Part shown: one piece after another, positions 26,856 to 35,849 of the stretch | Layout: the number at the start of each line of letters is the position of its first letter | How positions within the stretch are numbered: the first letter of the stretch is position 1 | Assembly (NCBI RefSeq): GCF_900086595.1 | Contig: NZ_LT575472.1 | Coordinates: 2,738,030 to 2,802,029, forward strand | Source: Clostridium nigeriense | GTDB lineage: Bacteria; Bacillota; Clostridia; Clostridiales; Clostridiaceae | Length of the DNA: 64,000 nucleotides | Direction of reading: 5' to 3' | Program-made: the position numbers and the translations under genes | The notes under the pieces: generated by a model | Databases searched by the model: none | What the model was told of the DNA's origin: nothing | The model's input: the letters and a program-made list of their open reading frames with translations, nothing else

Positions 26856-28319
26856 TTATACCTCCCCTTTTTTAAAATAAATATCTATTTTAGAAGGCAA
26901 AAAAATAACTTCTTCTTTAGTAACATAAGTAGCAATTGTTGAAGTAACATCAAATAATAAAAAGTTTCCCTTTTTATAAGGCGTTGATGTAATTATGTTT
27001 TTTGCTTTTACTATAAAATTTAACTCACTTATATCTTCATTATCTGATATATATAAAATTGCCTTATGTTTTCCCTTTAAATTTCCCTTTAAAAGAAATT
27101 TTTCTTTTTTTGAGTTAATACAATTCATATAGTATGGAATATAAAATTCAAACTTAAATATTATATAATTATCCTTATCCCTAATAAATTCTTTGCTTTT
27201 TCTCTCTTCAATTATTAGGCATTTTTCAAAATTTATTTTGTTTATTTTCACTTCATGTTCTGAAATTATTTTAGTATGAACTTGTTTAAAAATTGTCTTT
27301 TCTTTATAAGTAGATATTATTTTTTTAGCCAAAATAAATGTATCTTGATCTTCTCCAAATTTCTTATATAAGTTACTGTATAAAAAATTTTTATCTTTAT
27401 AAACCTCTTCGTTAATAATTGCTATATCATAAGGAATACAATTATTTTCTTTAAATTTAAAGGTATATTCAATTTTATTATTCTTTATATTAATTAAATC
27501 TAGAGCTCCTCTTCCTTTATCATCTATACTAGTTGCTAAAAGGAAGTTTTTATCTGGAGATATCTTCATTCTTTGCGGATAATCTAAGGTGGTTTTTATA
27601 TTTCTAATTAGATTATTTTTTACAATATCTATAACCTCAATTCTCCCTAAATTCTCATTAATTGCATATAGATAATTTGAATTTCCTTCTAAGCATTTAA
27701 TCAAGGAGCCTTTAGGGAATCCTATTTCTAATATACTGTCATTTATCAAATCTAATATTAAAATATTACTAATATATTCACCTTTATTTATATACTTATT
27801 TGCTATATATAGATACCTTTCATTTTCTCCTATAAAAATATAATTAGGACAGTAACAAATATTATTATATGCTTTTATCAACTTTAATGTTAAAGTATCA
27901 TAAACTCTTATTTCATTTTGTACTATATCAAGAATAAAAAGTTTACTACCACTACTATTTAACCTAATACAATCAATAGCTCTAAATCCTTTTAACCTAC
28001 CTATTAAATCACCATTATCTAAGTTATATATATTTAATTCTTCTGTATTCGATACATAAAATTTATTTGAATTAGGATCAATTTTAGTATACCCATTATT
28101 AGGTATATCCAGAATTTTATTAGTTTTATCTAAGTGATTAATGACAAAAATCTTATCATCTCTATCAGTAGCAACATATATATTTTTTTTATTATCCATA
28201 GTAATATCACAAGGTCTTAATCCAACTTGAACTTCTTTAATCAATTCCCATTTTTCTCCATCAATAATAGATACAGTATTCTTACCTAAGTTAGATATAT
28301 AATAAGTATTTTTATTCAT
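26856..28319 (-). CDS. YVTN-type beta-propeller protein with C-terminal carbohydrate-binding-like domain
   Basis: The N-terminal 300 residues of this 487-residue protein are a YVTN/NHL-like seven-bladed propeller. Repeats include YYISNLGKNTVSIIDGEKWE (6-25), IYVATDRDDKIFVINH and FYVSNTEELNIYNLDNGDLI. The remainder (about 340-487) is strand-rich, with KFEFYIPYYMNCIN and LFDVTSTIATYVTKEE, possibly a DNRLRE/jelly-roll-like domain. There is no signal peptide. Its ATG overlaps the previous gene (ATGA), so the trio is translationally linked. Confidence 0.75.
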   Translation of the reverse strand: MNKNTYYISNLGKNTVSIIDGEKWELIKEVQVGLRPCDITMDNKKNIYVATDRDDKIFVINHLDKTNKILDIPNNGYTKIDPNSNKFYVSNTEELNIYNLDNGDLIGRLKGFRAIDCIRLNSSGSKLFILDIVQNEIRVYDTLTLKLIKAYNNICYCPNYIFIGENERYLYIANKYINKGEYISNILILDLINDSILEIGFPKGSLIKCLEGNSNYLYAINENLGRIEVIDIVKNNLIRNIKTTLDYPQRMKISPDKNFLLATSIDDKGRGALDLINIKNNKIEYTFKFKENNCIPYDIAIINEEVYKDKNFLYSNLYKKFGEDQDTFILAKKIISTYKEKTIFKQVHTKIISEHEVKINKINFEKCLIIEERKSKEFIRDKDNYIIFKFEFYIPYYMNCINSKKEKFLLKGNLKGKHKAILYISDNEDISELNFIVKAKNIITSTPYKKGNFLLFDVTSTIATYVTKEEVIFLPSKIDIYFKKGEV

Positions 28320-29518
28320 AGCCCCCCCTTTCCTCTTCTTAAAAGTCTTTCCATTACTGATTGTTTTTCTACTTCTAATTCAGTTTTTATTCTTTTATTT
28401 TCTTCCATTAAAGAAGATATTTTTTTATTTAATATATCTATTTCGTTTTGCAATAACTTTATTTCATTAATATATTCTTTTACTTCACTATTGTACTTTT
28501 CATTTTTATTCTCTTTAACCGTAAAATACTTTGGATAATATAAATACAAGTCTAATCCTGTAGTTCCATATAATTTACACTTATCAATAGTCCCTTTTTT
28601 AATATTACTTATATACGTGTTATACCTCTCTAGACAATCATTATTTTCATTTATAAACTTTAGAGGTTTATCCCATTTAATATTATTAAATTTTGAGTAT
28701 TGTATTTTATTATCTTCTATCCAGCATACACAAATGTTGTTGCTTTCTTTAAATATAAATGGATCTTTAATATGAATATTACTATTATAAATATTGTAAT
28801 ATTTATATACTCCCAAATAATCTATCATTATATAATCTAGTGTGTATAATGAATTTTCCTTATATCTATTTAAAATATGTATCTTACTACCATCTATTTC
28901 AACATCAAAACAAATATACTCACCGTTAATTCCATAAAGTCTGCTAAAATCCCCCCACTTATTAATTTTATAAATTGAGTAGTTTAATGATATTTCATCC
29001 CCCATATCTGATAAATAGAATAAGTAAATTTCTTTATTATCCTTTATTTTAATTAGGTAATGCTCCTTTACTTCATCTTCCAAAATTATATCTTGTAGCT
29101 TATTAAAACTAATTTTATTATCATCCAATATACAATGCATTAATACACCATGTTGATTACCAATTTTACTAGCTAAAATAAAAAAAATATGCATTTCTCT
29201 CCCTAACATTTCTACTTTTATACTTTCTATGCCATAGCTTTCATCTTCTATCTTATATAAAACTTTTCCAAACCATTGTTTTTTCTTTAAAGTACAATAT
29301 TTCAATTCGCCTTTAGTATTTGAATAAATTAAATGAATCCCTTCATTACCATCTATAAATAAATTAAAATCTATTATATTAACATCAATTAAATTGTCTT
29401 TTGTCCATTTTCCATTTGTGTACATTATTCCATAGCATAATTCATTATTTCTATTTAAAAAGAACCTCCATACCCATTGTTTATAGTCAATATATAAACA
29501 CGGACATACCCCTCTCAT
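28316..29518 (-). CDS. Beta-propeller-like protein with C-terminal coiled coil, first of trio
   Basis: The 400-residue protein starts CPCLYIDYKQWVWRFF and continues with strand units such as GIHLIYSNTKGELKYCTLKK and ICVCWIEDNKIQYSKFN (about 15-330). It ends in a clear coiled coil, EYINEIKLLQNEIDILNKKI through residue 390, and a basic RRGKGGL tail. The coiled coil would allow oligomerisation or attachment. AAAGGAGCG precedes the ATG. Two AT-rich inverted repeats lie in the 5' region. It is divergent from a cysteine-rich SPOCS-like protein. Confidence 0.72.
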   Translation of the reverse strand: MRGVCPCLYIDYKQWVWRFFLNRNNELCYGIMYTNGKWTKDNLIDVNIIDFNLFIDGNEGIHLIYSNTKGELKYCTLKKKQWFGKVLYKIEDESYGIESIKVEMLGREMHIFFILASKIGNQHGVLMHCILDDNKISFNKLQDIILEDEVKEHYLIKIKDNKEIYLFYLSDMGDEISLNYSIYKINKWGDFSRLYGINGEYICFDVEIDGSKIHILNRYKENSLYTLDYIMIDYLGVYKYYNIYNSNIHIKDPFIFKESNNICVCWIEDNKIQYSKFNNIKWDKPLKFINENNDCLERYNTYISNIKKGTIDKCKLYGTTGLDLYLYYPKYFTVKENKNEKYNSEVKEYINEIKLLQNEIDILNKKISSLMEENKRIKTELEVEKQSVMERLLRRGKGGL

Positions 29519-29536
29519 ATTAAATCGCTCCTTTTT

Positions 29537-29559
29537 ATTTCTTTAATATATAAAGAAAT
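29537..29559. repeat. Inverted repeat upstream of the beta-propeller operon
   Basis: Perfect 9-base arms ATTTCTTTA and TAAAGAAAT enclose 5 bases. It lies directly before the ribosome-binding site of the minus-strand operon and could be an operator or a leader hairpin. Confidence 0.5.
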
Positions 29560-29577
29560 TACAACATTACATAAACT

Positions 29578-29601
29578 ACTTATAAATTTATATTTATAAG
29601 T
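29578..29601. repeat. Second inverted repeat in the divergent spacer
   Basis: Perfect 10-base arms ACTTATAAAT and ATTTATAAGT enclose 4 bases. It sits 18 bases from the first repeat, within the 212-base divergent spacer. Confidence 0.5.
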
Positions 29602-29730
29602 AACTATTATTATGCAATTTTATACTAAGAAAACTTATTTATTACTTTTTATATCACATTTTACCTTAGTTCATATCATATATTGTTATTAGTAAAGTAA
29701 TAATTTACTATTTTATAAAGGAGAATATAT

Positions 29731-30495
29731 ATGTCCATTAAATTTAAGAAGTTTATACCTAGACCTGGACTTGTAAATAAGCAGGGACGTCTTCCTGATC
29801 CTTCTGAATTAGTATGTATAGAGGTACCTAAAGTTTTTGATCAATGTTTAATTAAAAGATGTTTAACTTATGGTGCAGGGCCTGATACTGATACAACTGA
29901 TTGTGAATTAAGAAGTAATCCCCTTATTAATCCTAAAAGATATATTTCAAGCAGAAATTTTAAAATAACATTAATAGATGTTGATAAAATTCCCATAGGT
30001 AATTCTCCAGGTTTTAAAAAGATAATTTTAAATTATTTAATTACTTTCTATGCTGATTTTATTGATTATGATGGGTTAACTCGTAGTGAATTCTTTGAAA
30101 TTAATAGAACTGATATAATCGGGAAGTTCTACTGTCCAGATTCAGTTTCCCAGGCTACAACAAGTCTTGATGATGATTTATGTGATAACAACTTAATAAA
30201 ACTTGAAATGGTAGCAGATGTGTTACGAGGTGATTTACTAACAGATAAGAACGGTGATGAGGTTCTAGACATAACTTTAGGCTATTATATTGTTGTTAAA
30301 TGTGAACTTTTAGTTCAATTATTGATTCCAGCTTATGATTATTGTCCTAATATAAGAATTGCTTGTGAGGATGAGCCGGAAGAAGATCCTTGTGAAGTTT
30401 TTGAAAAAGCTCCAGTTCCTAAATTTTATCCTGATCAAAACCTAGAGCCATTATTTCCTGATTGTGATTCTTCAGATGACAATGATCTAAATTAA
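29731..30495 (+). CDS. Cysteine-containing protein, SPOCS/DUF3794-like, candidate spore-surface protein
   Basis: The 254-residue protein has no signal peptide. VCIEVPKVFDQCLIKRCLTY (28-47) resembles the conserved opening of SPOCS/DUF3794-type spore coat proteins (V-C-x-x-V-P-K-V-Y-D). A strand-rich middle (about 70-200) and a very acidic, Cys/Pro-containing tail (about 225-254) follow. The family match is by eye and weak. The divergent propeller operon and the convergent DUF4489 gene support a spore-surface locus. AAAGGAG precedes the ATG and a strong hairpin follows the stop. Confidence 0.68.
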   Translation: MSIKFKKFIPRPGLVNKQGRLPDPSELVCIEVPKVFDQCLIKRCLTYGAGPDTDTTDCELRSNPLINPKRYISSRNFKITLIDVDKIPIGNSPGFKKIILNYLITFYADFIDYDGLTRSEFFEINRTDIIGKFYCPDSVSQATTSLDDDLCDNNLIKLEMVADVLRGDLLTDKNGDEVLDITLGYYIVVKCELLVQLLIPAYDYCPNIRIACEDEPEEDPCEVFEKAPVPKFYPDQNLEPLFPDCDSSDDNDLN

Positions 30496-30500
30496 TTATA

Positions 30501-30535
30501 TCCCGGTATGAAAAATTCATATCCGGGACTAATTT
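30501..30535 (+). terminator. Terminator after the SPOCS-like gene
   Basis: TCCCGG-ATGAA pairs with TTCAT-CCGGGA, followed by ACTAATTTAATTTTT. The stem is unusually GC-rich for this window. Confidence 0.75.
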
Positions 30536-30571
30536 AATTTTTAAATATTTATTATTTTATATTTACTAGTA

Positions 30572-31093
30572 TTAAAGGTTTCTTCCACAGTTATCTTCAC
30601 AAGTTTCTTTAGAAGTTGCAATTGCCGAAAGTTCTGCATTTACAACGTTAATAGTTCCCGCTGTCGCTGTTGTAACTGTTGCAACTACTGAATAATTACA
30701 ACAATCTTTATTACAAGAATCCGTATCACAAACAAAGAATGAGAAAATTCTTGCATCAGTTGTTCCTGTTGTAACTGAAAAAGTCCATGCAGGTCCCACA
30801 GGTGTTTGATTAAATTGACCTCTACATTGTTTAAATACTCTTATGCTTAAGGCTCCTGTAAATCCTGTTAAAATTAAATTACTTACAAAGTCTAACCTCA
30901 CAATTGGATTACATAAGCACGAAGTATCTAAATTAAGTGATTCAAGTGTAAAAGTAGTTCCTACTGCAGTTCCTGTTGGAATTAAAGCTGAACTAGGACA
31001 TCCACATTTTATAATTGTATGATATTTCTTTTCTTCTTTTTTTCTATCCCTTTTATCATATTCATAATAAGAAATTGGACATGAATTCATAGA
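30572..31093 (-). CDS. DUF4489 domain protein, candidate spore-surface protein
   Basis: The 173-residue protein matches the clostridial DUF4489 pattern. It has a charged YDKRDRKKEEKK stretch, then TIIKCGCPSSALIPTGTAVG, LESLNLDTSCLCNPIVRLDF and FSFFVCDTDSCNKDCCNYSV. Cysteine pairs recur through the chain, favouring a crosslinked extracellular or coat location. Thr/Ala-rich strands fill the rest. ATG 31093 is chosen over ATG 31105 because the latter ATG overlaps the GGAGGA ribosome-binding site. The exact biological role of DUF4489 is unknown to me. Confidence 0.82.
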   Translation of the reverse strand, partial: SMNSCPISYYEYDKRDRKKEEKKYHTIIKCGCPSSALIPTGTAVGTTFTLESLNLDTSCLCNPIVRLDFVSNLILTGFTGALSIRVFKQCRGQFNQTPVGPAWTFSVTTGTTDARIFSFFVCDTDSCNKDCCNYSVVATVTTATAGTINVVNAELSAIATSKETCEDNCGRNL

Positions 31094-31291
31094 TATATCC
31101 TCCATTTTAATAACTTATCCATATTAGTTTTTATTTATTTTTTTCTTTAGAAAACTTTACTATTTCATTTATTCTGTAAACTTACAAAAAATTAATTTTA
31201 TTTACTTAACTATTTAAATATGCTCTTATAAAAATCTTAATTAACCTTAATGTTTATAATATATATTATGTAAAAGTATAAAATATGTGAA

Positions 31292-31332
31292 ATAAAAAAA
31301 CTGTACTAAATTTAATTATTTAGTACAGTTTC
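31292..31332 (-). terminator. Terminator after the DUF1858 gene
   Basis: AACTGTACTAAAT and its complement (31299-31311, 31318-31330) form a 13-base stem followed on the minus strand by TTTTTTTATTTC. The rest of 31094-31291 is AT-rich spacer with no recognisable gene. Confidence 0.9.
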
Positions 31333-31340
31333 AATTAAAA

Positions 31341-31523
31341 TTATTTATTTAGCGCTTCTAATAAATCTTCTAAATTTAATCCATGAACTTTTGCTGCATC
31401 TTCAATGCTTTCAGCTTGAGCTGAAGGACATCCAATACATCCCATTCCAAAGCTCATTAATATTTCTGGAGCATTTTCCTTCATTTTTACTACTTCACCT
31501 ATTGTCATATCCTTAGTAATCAT
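31341..31523 (-). CDS. DUF1858 domain protein
   Basis: The 60-residue protein is a stand-alone DUF1858 domain: ITKDMTIGEVVKM, then PEILMSFGMGCIGCPSAQAE with the conserved CIGC pair, and LEDLLEALNK. The domain is related to the N-terminal module of iron-sulfur repair proteins of the ScdA/RIC type. Its downstream position to a hemerythrin-like gene suggests a split version of that system. Function is family-level inference. Confidence 0.85.
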   Translation of the reverse strand: MITKDMTIGEVVKMKENAPEILMSFGMGCIGCPSAQAESIEDAAKVHGLNLEDLLEALNK

Positions 31524-31581
31524 TTTATCACCTATCCTTATATTTATTTTAAATATATAATAATTTTAAATGTATCAGAAA

Positions 31582-32133
31582 TTATATGCAATATTTTTCC
31601 TTTAATTCTGATAAAATTAATAAGTTTTCGTCTTTAATATTATTAAATTTAGCTTCAAACTCATTGCATTCATTATTAATTACAGAAATAGTATCTTCTT
31701 TTAATTCTCTTTGAGCAAATTTGTAAATCACATTATCTTCTTTATGAATATGTCTTTCTAAAAGATTAGTATATGAAATTGCATTTGCTATTATATCTAA
31801 CTTAGCTTCATCATTTCCATTTTTGAAAGCCTCTAAAGCCTCATTTAAACTTGTAATGTATAATCTTCCAAGATCATGTTCTACTAACATTCCATATTTA
31901 ACTACTTTTTCTGCTGTTTCTCCTATTTCATCTATCATTCTATTAAATAACATTATTTCTTCTTTTTTATGATGATGTGAATCAGCATAATTTTTAATAA
32001 AATAAATTATTTTATTAAAATCTTCATAATTAATTTCCTTACCCTCTAATATAGATAAACATACTTTTCTCACTATTTTTAGCATAACCTTTATATTTTT
32101 ATGTTCTTCCATCATTAATTCAATAGCATTCAT
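31582..32133 (-). CDS. Hemerythrin-like domain protein
   Basis: The 183-residue four-helix protein has the His/Glu ligands of the HHE/hemerythrin family: EHKNIKVML (9-17), ADSHHHKKEEIMLFNRM (about 53-69), MLVEHDLGRLY and LLERHIHKEDNVIYKFA (about 125-141). Such proteins bind a di-iron site and handle oxygen, nitric oxide or iron-sulfur damage. It sits between the DUF1858 gene and an unknown gene on one strand with short spacers, suggesting a stress-response operon. Confidence 0.88.
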   Translation of the reverse strand: MNAIELMMEEHKNIKVMLKIVRKVCLSILEGKEINYEDFNKIIYFIKNYADSHHHKKEEIMLFNRMIDEIGETAEKVVKYGMLVEHDLGRLYITSLNEALEAFKNGNDEAKLDIIANAISYTNLLERHIHKEDNVIYKFAQRELKEDTISVINNECNEFEAKFNNIKDENLLILSELKEKYCI

Positions 32134-32141
32134 ATAATCAC

Positions 32142-32777
32142 CTATATTCTTTCTATAGAAAATTCATTATTTCCTAGGAAATTATATTTATAATTACTAT
32201 TAACTTCTTTTACAAAGCTTTCAATCCATAAATCTCTTAATGCATAAAATAAATCTACATCACCATTAACTTCATCCCATATATCCTTATGAACACAAAT
32301 TCTTCTCTTCCACAATACTTTATTTTCTTCTTGTGAAATCACTTCATTTACTCTATCACATGGCATTCCATCTAAAATATAGTCATTTATAGAATTAAAT
32401 ATATTAATTGCATTATTTAATTCTTTACCTTCTTTTATAGCTTCTTTTCCAGCTTTAGCACCTTGACTTTTATACAAAAGTTCAAGTTTTTCTTTACTTT
32501 TATCTTTTTCTAGTAAATTTACAGTCCAAGTTGCTAATCTATATTCTGCAGAATGAATTTTTTCTTGTAGCCAACCATGTATATTAGAAGTATCTATCAT
32601 TTCTTCTAATGGAAGATTAGGTAATCTTTCTCCATATCTATTATTAATTTCTTTTGATAATTCCTTTACATCTAATCCTTCTTCTTTTGCTAGAACTTTT
32701 ATTTCTTCCTCAAGATCCTCAAACCAAACTATCTTATTAAATAACCAATAATGAATTTTGCCTAAAAATAAACTCAT
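32142..32777 (-). CDS. Hypothetical cytoplasmic protein upstream of the hemerythrin gene
   Basis: I do not recognise the family of this 211-residue protein. It is helical and soluble, with HIHYWLF-like aromatic patches (KIHYWLFNKIVWFEDLEEEI, 7-26), an HGWLQEKIHSAEYRLATWTV segment (about 67-86) with two His, and CDRVNEVISQ near 140. The His, Glu and Cys spacing could hold a metal. It is 8 bases upstream of the hemerythrin-like gene and probably cotranscribed with it and with the DUF1858 gene. Confidence 0.72.
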   Translation of the reverse strand: MSLFLGKIHYWLFNKIVWFEDLEEEIKVLAKEEGLDVKELSKEINNRYGERLPNLPLEEMIDTSNIHGWLQEKIHSAEYRLATWTVNLLEKDKSKEKLELLYKSQGAKAGKEAIKEGKELNNAINIFNSINDYILDGMPCDRVNEVISQEENKVLWKRRICVHKDIWDEVNGDVDLFYALRDLWIESFVKEVNSNYKYNFLGNNEFSIERI

Positions 32778-32855
32778 ATTCTTCCTCCAACAATTTAATT
32801 TTCTATAAATAGTCTAACATAAAAAATATTCTTATTCGGTAACATAAGTTACATT

Positions 32856-33629
32856 TTATAATTTCTCTATTAATTCTAAATTTAACTTTTTAGCAAATTC
32901 CTCTCCAATATATCTATTTCTTAAATCTTCTGGAAAATGTGCATCTACTCCTAAAATTCTTTTTACATTATATTCTTTAGATAAACTCCAAAACTCTTCT
33001 ATAGGGTAAAAGTTTCTTTCTCCTAAGTTATATTTAACTTTCCCTCTTTTAAACCCATTTATGTTAACTTCTATTGGCATACTTAGCCTTTCAGCAGCTT
33101 CTAATATTCTTTTAGATGCTTTTATAGCATATTCATCCCAATCTCTATATCTAACACCAAACAAATCTGGATGAGCTAAACAATCAAAATATCCACTTTC
33201 CATAGACTTTATAACATAATCTATATATATTTCTAAAAGGTCTGGATTTAGCTTAACTGCTCCTACATATAACCACTCACCATTACAAGGGAAAAAATGA
33301 GCTCCAAGAATTAAGTAATCTACTTTATATTTTTCTTTAAATTCATCATATAACCAATGATAGTCTTCAAAATACTCACATTCTATAGCTTTTTTTATAG
33401 ATATTTTATCTCCATACTTTTCTTTTGCTTCATCTATTTCCTTAAAATATACTTTTAAATCTTCATATGACATTCTGTTTTCATTGTCTATATCTTTACC
33501 TGGATGAGGCAAATGGTCAGATATACCTATTTCATCATATCCTTCTTTAATTGCTTCTTCTATATAATCATCTATAGTTCCAACAGCATGGTTGCATCTA
33601 TAATTATGTGTATGATAATTAGTTTTCAT
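32856..33629 (-). CDS. PHP-domain histidinol-phosphatase (HisK/HisJ family)
   Basis: The 257-residue protein has the PHP metal-binding motifs: YHTHNYRCNHA (4-14), GISDHLPHPG, the Glu in AIECEYFEDY, ILGAHFFP, CLAHPDLFG and GVDAHFPEDLR. It resembles HisJ-like phosphoesterases that convert histidinol phosphate to histidinol. No other his gene is nearby, so the substrate may differ. I start at ATG 33629 with AGGTGA upstream. Longer frames add a 31-residue non-conserved stretch. Confidence 0.85.
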   Translation of the reverse strand: MKTNYHTHNYRCNHAVGTIDDYIEEAIKEGYDEIGISDHLPHPGKDIDNENRMSYEDLKVYFKEIDEAKEKYGDKISIKKAIECEYFEDYHWLYDEFKEKYKVDYLILGAHFFPCNGEWLYVGAVKLNPDLLEIYIDYVIKSMESGYFDCLAHPDLFGVRYRDWDEYAIKASKRILEAAERLSMPIEVNINGFKRGKVKYNLGERNFYPIEEFWSLSKEYNVKRILGVDAHFPEDLRNRYIGEEFAKKLNLELIEKL

Positions 33630-33728
33630 ATTTTCACCTATCCTTTGTTTAATTTTATAAAATATTTTACAATTATAATAACATATAAATAAATTATCTT
33701 CTATTAATGAACTACAAACCAAAAGCTA

Positions 33729-34634
33729 TTATATAAAATCCATTCTAACACCTTGTACTTCTATTACTCTTTTACTTATCATTCCATGAACAACTACTAC
33801 TTCATCTCTTTCTTGAATATAGCAATAGTTTCTAACCTTAAATGTAATCTCCTCTTCTGTTTCATAATTAGTTATAAAAATCTTGTATACTGGAACTCTA
33901 GATTTACTACTTGTAATGTCTATAATTCCAGTACATATTCCACTAGTTTTTGTATATAATCCAAATATAACTTCCAAAAAATATATTATATCTGGTATAA
34001 AAATTATTAAAAATATAAATATACCTACATCAAATCTACTTAAAATTAATAGAGTTAAAACAAATATATTATATTTTCTTATTCTATTAATTCTGTCTTC
34101 CCACTTAACATTAATACGAGGAAAAAACTTAATTTTCATTTTCCAAAAAACATTACTTTCTTTATCAAGACTACCTGGATAATCAAAATCTCTTTTCCAT
34201 CTAAGTTGTTTGTCTGTTAATTGAATAGACTTTATTTTTCTTTCATTAATATAAAGCATAATTAAAATAGCTTCAATTAGTATCTCCAATCTTATTAAAA
34301 GTAAGTCTCTAAATATTATTGCTATTACTATAGTGTATATGGAAAAACATACACATAATATCTTGTAAAATAAGGTTTTTCTTTTAACATCTAATAAAAT
34401 ATCTTCACTTATATCTAATTTAATATTTCCAATAGAAAATATACCTATAATTAAGACTGAAAATGCCATTGTTATACTTAGCCCATTTAAGTCAATAGGC
34501 TTTAAAAACTCCATATTTATTCCTTTGTAGTTGCAAAAATATAATATATTTCCTATTAAGCCCATTACTAACCCAAAAGCAAAAAATATTCTTAACTGCT
34601 CTAAATTTCGTCTTTCAGATCCCATAGTTCCCAT
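33729..34634 (-). CDS. Multi-pass membrane protein of unknown function
   Basis: The 301-residue protein has about six membrane segments (near 15-32, 48-65, 88-105, 108-127, 190-205 and 206-225) and a C-terminal cytoplasmic or external strand-rich domain (about 228-301, ICTGIIDITSSKSRVPVYKI). I recognise no family. AAGGAG precedes the ATG. It is monocistronic or followed by the PHP gene 99 bases downstream. Confidence 0.7.
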   Translation of the reverse strand: MGTMGSERRNLEQLRIFFAFGLVMGLIGNILYFCNYKGINMEFLKPIDLNGLSITMAFSVLIIGIFSIGNIKLDISEDILLDVKRKTLFYKILCVCFSIYTIVIAIIFRDLLLIRLEILIEAILIMLYINERKIKSIQLTDKQLRWKRDFDYPGSLDKESNVFWKMKIKFFPRINVKWEDRINRIRKYNIFVLTLLILSRFDVGIFIFLIIFIPDIIYFLEVIFGLYTKTSGICTGIIDITSSKSRVPVYKIFITNYETEEEITFKVRNYCYIQERDEVVVVHGMISKRVIEVQGVRMDFI

Positions 34635-34736
34635 AATAACTACTCCTTATTTGCAAAAATTTTCTTAACTACCTACTTTTATTATATTATAATTAAATTA
34701 AAATGTATTAATAAACTATAAAAGGGGACGTAAAAT

Positions 34737-35774
34737 ATGAAATTTATCGATTTAAGAAGTGATACAGTTACTGAGCAACCTATATTTATGAAAGAAGCTA
34801 TGTTTAATGCAGAAGTTGGTGATGATGTATACGGAGATGATCCAACAATTCTTAAGTTAGAATCTTTAGCTGCTAAAATTGTTGGAAAAGAATCTGCTTT
34901 ATTTGTTCCAACGGGTACCTTTGGAAATCAACTAGCTTTATTTACTCATTGCACAAGAGGTAGTGAGGTTATAATTGCTGATTCTAATCATATTATCGCA
35001 CATGAAGTAGGAGCAAGTTCTGTTATTGCTGGAGTACAATTAAGAGCAATAGATGCTCCTAATGGGGTTTTAAAAGCTAAAGAAATAGAAAAGAGAATAA
35101 GATTTGAAAATGAAGATATTCACTTTCCATCTACCTCTCTAATTTGTATTGAAAATGCTCATTCAAGTGGTAATGTTTTGACCCTTGAAGAAATGAATGA
35201 GGTATATGAAGTTGCAAAAAAATACAATTTACCTATTCATCTAGATGGTGCAAGATTATTTAATGCTTCCACAGCTTTAAATGTGGATGTTACCGAAATT
35301 ACAAAATATTGTGATTCAGTTATGTTCTGCTTATCTAAGGGTCTCTGTGCTCCAGTTGGCTCTATCTTAGCTGGAAGTAAGGAATTTATTAGCAAGGCAA
35401 GAAAGAAACGAAAGTTAATGGGGGGAGGTTTAAGACAATCAGGATTTTTAGCTGCTGCTGGTATAGTTTCTTTGGAAGAAATGACCAAAAGATTAAGAGA
35501 GGATCATGATAATGCAAAACTACTTGCTGAAGAGTTAAATAAAATTCCTGAAATAGATGTGGATTTACATAACTTAAAAATAAACATGGTATTCTTTAAA
35601 TTCAATGACAACTCCATAAATACTAAAGCATTAGTTAATTATTTCTTAGAAAATGATATTAAAATTAATGATGTAGAAAATGGACTTATGAGATTTGTTA
35701 CCCATTATTGGATAAAGAAAGATGATATATTTAAAGTAGTTACTACCTTAAAAGAATTTTTATCTAAAAGATAA
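34737..35774 (+). CDS. ltaE: Low-specificity L-threonine aldolase
   Basis: The 345-residue PLP enzyme cleaves threonine and allo-threonine to glycine and acetaldehyde. Landmarks are IDLRSDTVTEQP (3-14), GDDVYGDDPT, LFVPTGTFGNQLAL, IHLDGARLFNA and the PLP Lys in MFCLSKGLCAPVGS (about residue 200). The C-terminal end FVTHYWIKKDDI is typical. AAAGGGG precedes the ATG. It is a single-gene unit on the plus strand. Confidence 0.93.
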   Translation: MKFIDLRSDTVTEQPIFMKEAMFNAEVGDDVYGDDPTILKLESLAAKIVGKESALFVPTGTFGNQLALFTHCTRGSEVIIADSNHIIAHEVGASSVIAGVQLRAIDAPNGVLKAKEIEKRIRFENEDIHFPSTSLICIENAHSSGNVLTLEEMNEVYEVAKKYNLPIHLDGARLFNASTALNVDVTEITKYCDSVMFCLSKGLCAPVGSILAGSKEFISKARKKRKLMGGGLRQSGFLAAAGIVSLEEMTKRLREDHDNAKLLAEELNKIPEIDVDLHNLKINMVFFKFNDNSINTKALVNYFLENDIKINDVENGLMRFVTHYWIKKDDIFKVVTTLKEFLSKR

Positions 35775-35777
35775 CAG

Positions 35778-35843
35778 AAAAGTCTGTGTACATTTAGCTG
35801 ATATGATAAAAATCATATTAATTAAAGTATCACAGACTTTTTT
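35778..35843. terminator. Bidirectional terminator between ltaE and the 7alpha-HSDH gene
   Basis: AAAAGTCTGTG and CACAGACTTTTTT form the outer stem, with an inner GATATGAT/ATCATATT hairpin. T-runs on both sides serve the convergent genes. Confidence 0.85.
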
Positions 35844-35849
35844 ATATAA

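Noticed and set aside
29640-29700. Sigma-K or sigma-E promoter before the SPOCS-like gene
   Set aside because: CATATCATA at 29672-29680 fits a sigma-K -10, but no -35 element sits at the right spacing. In AT-rich sequence this is too weak to report.
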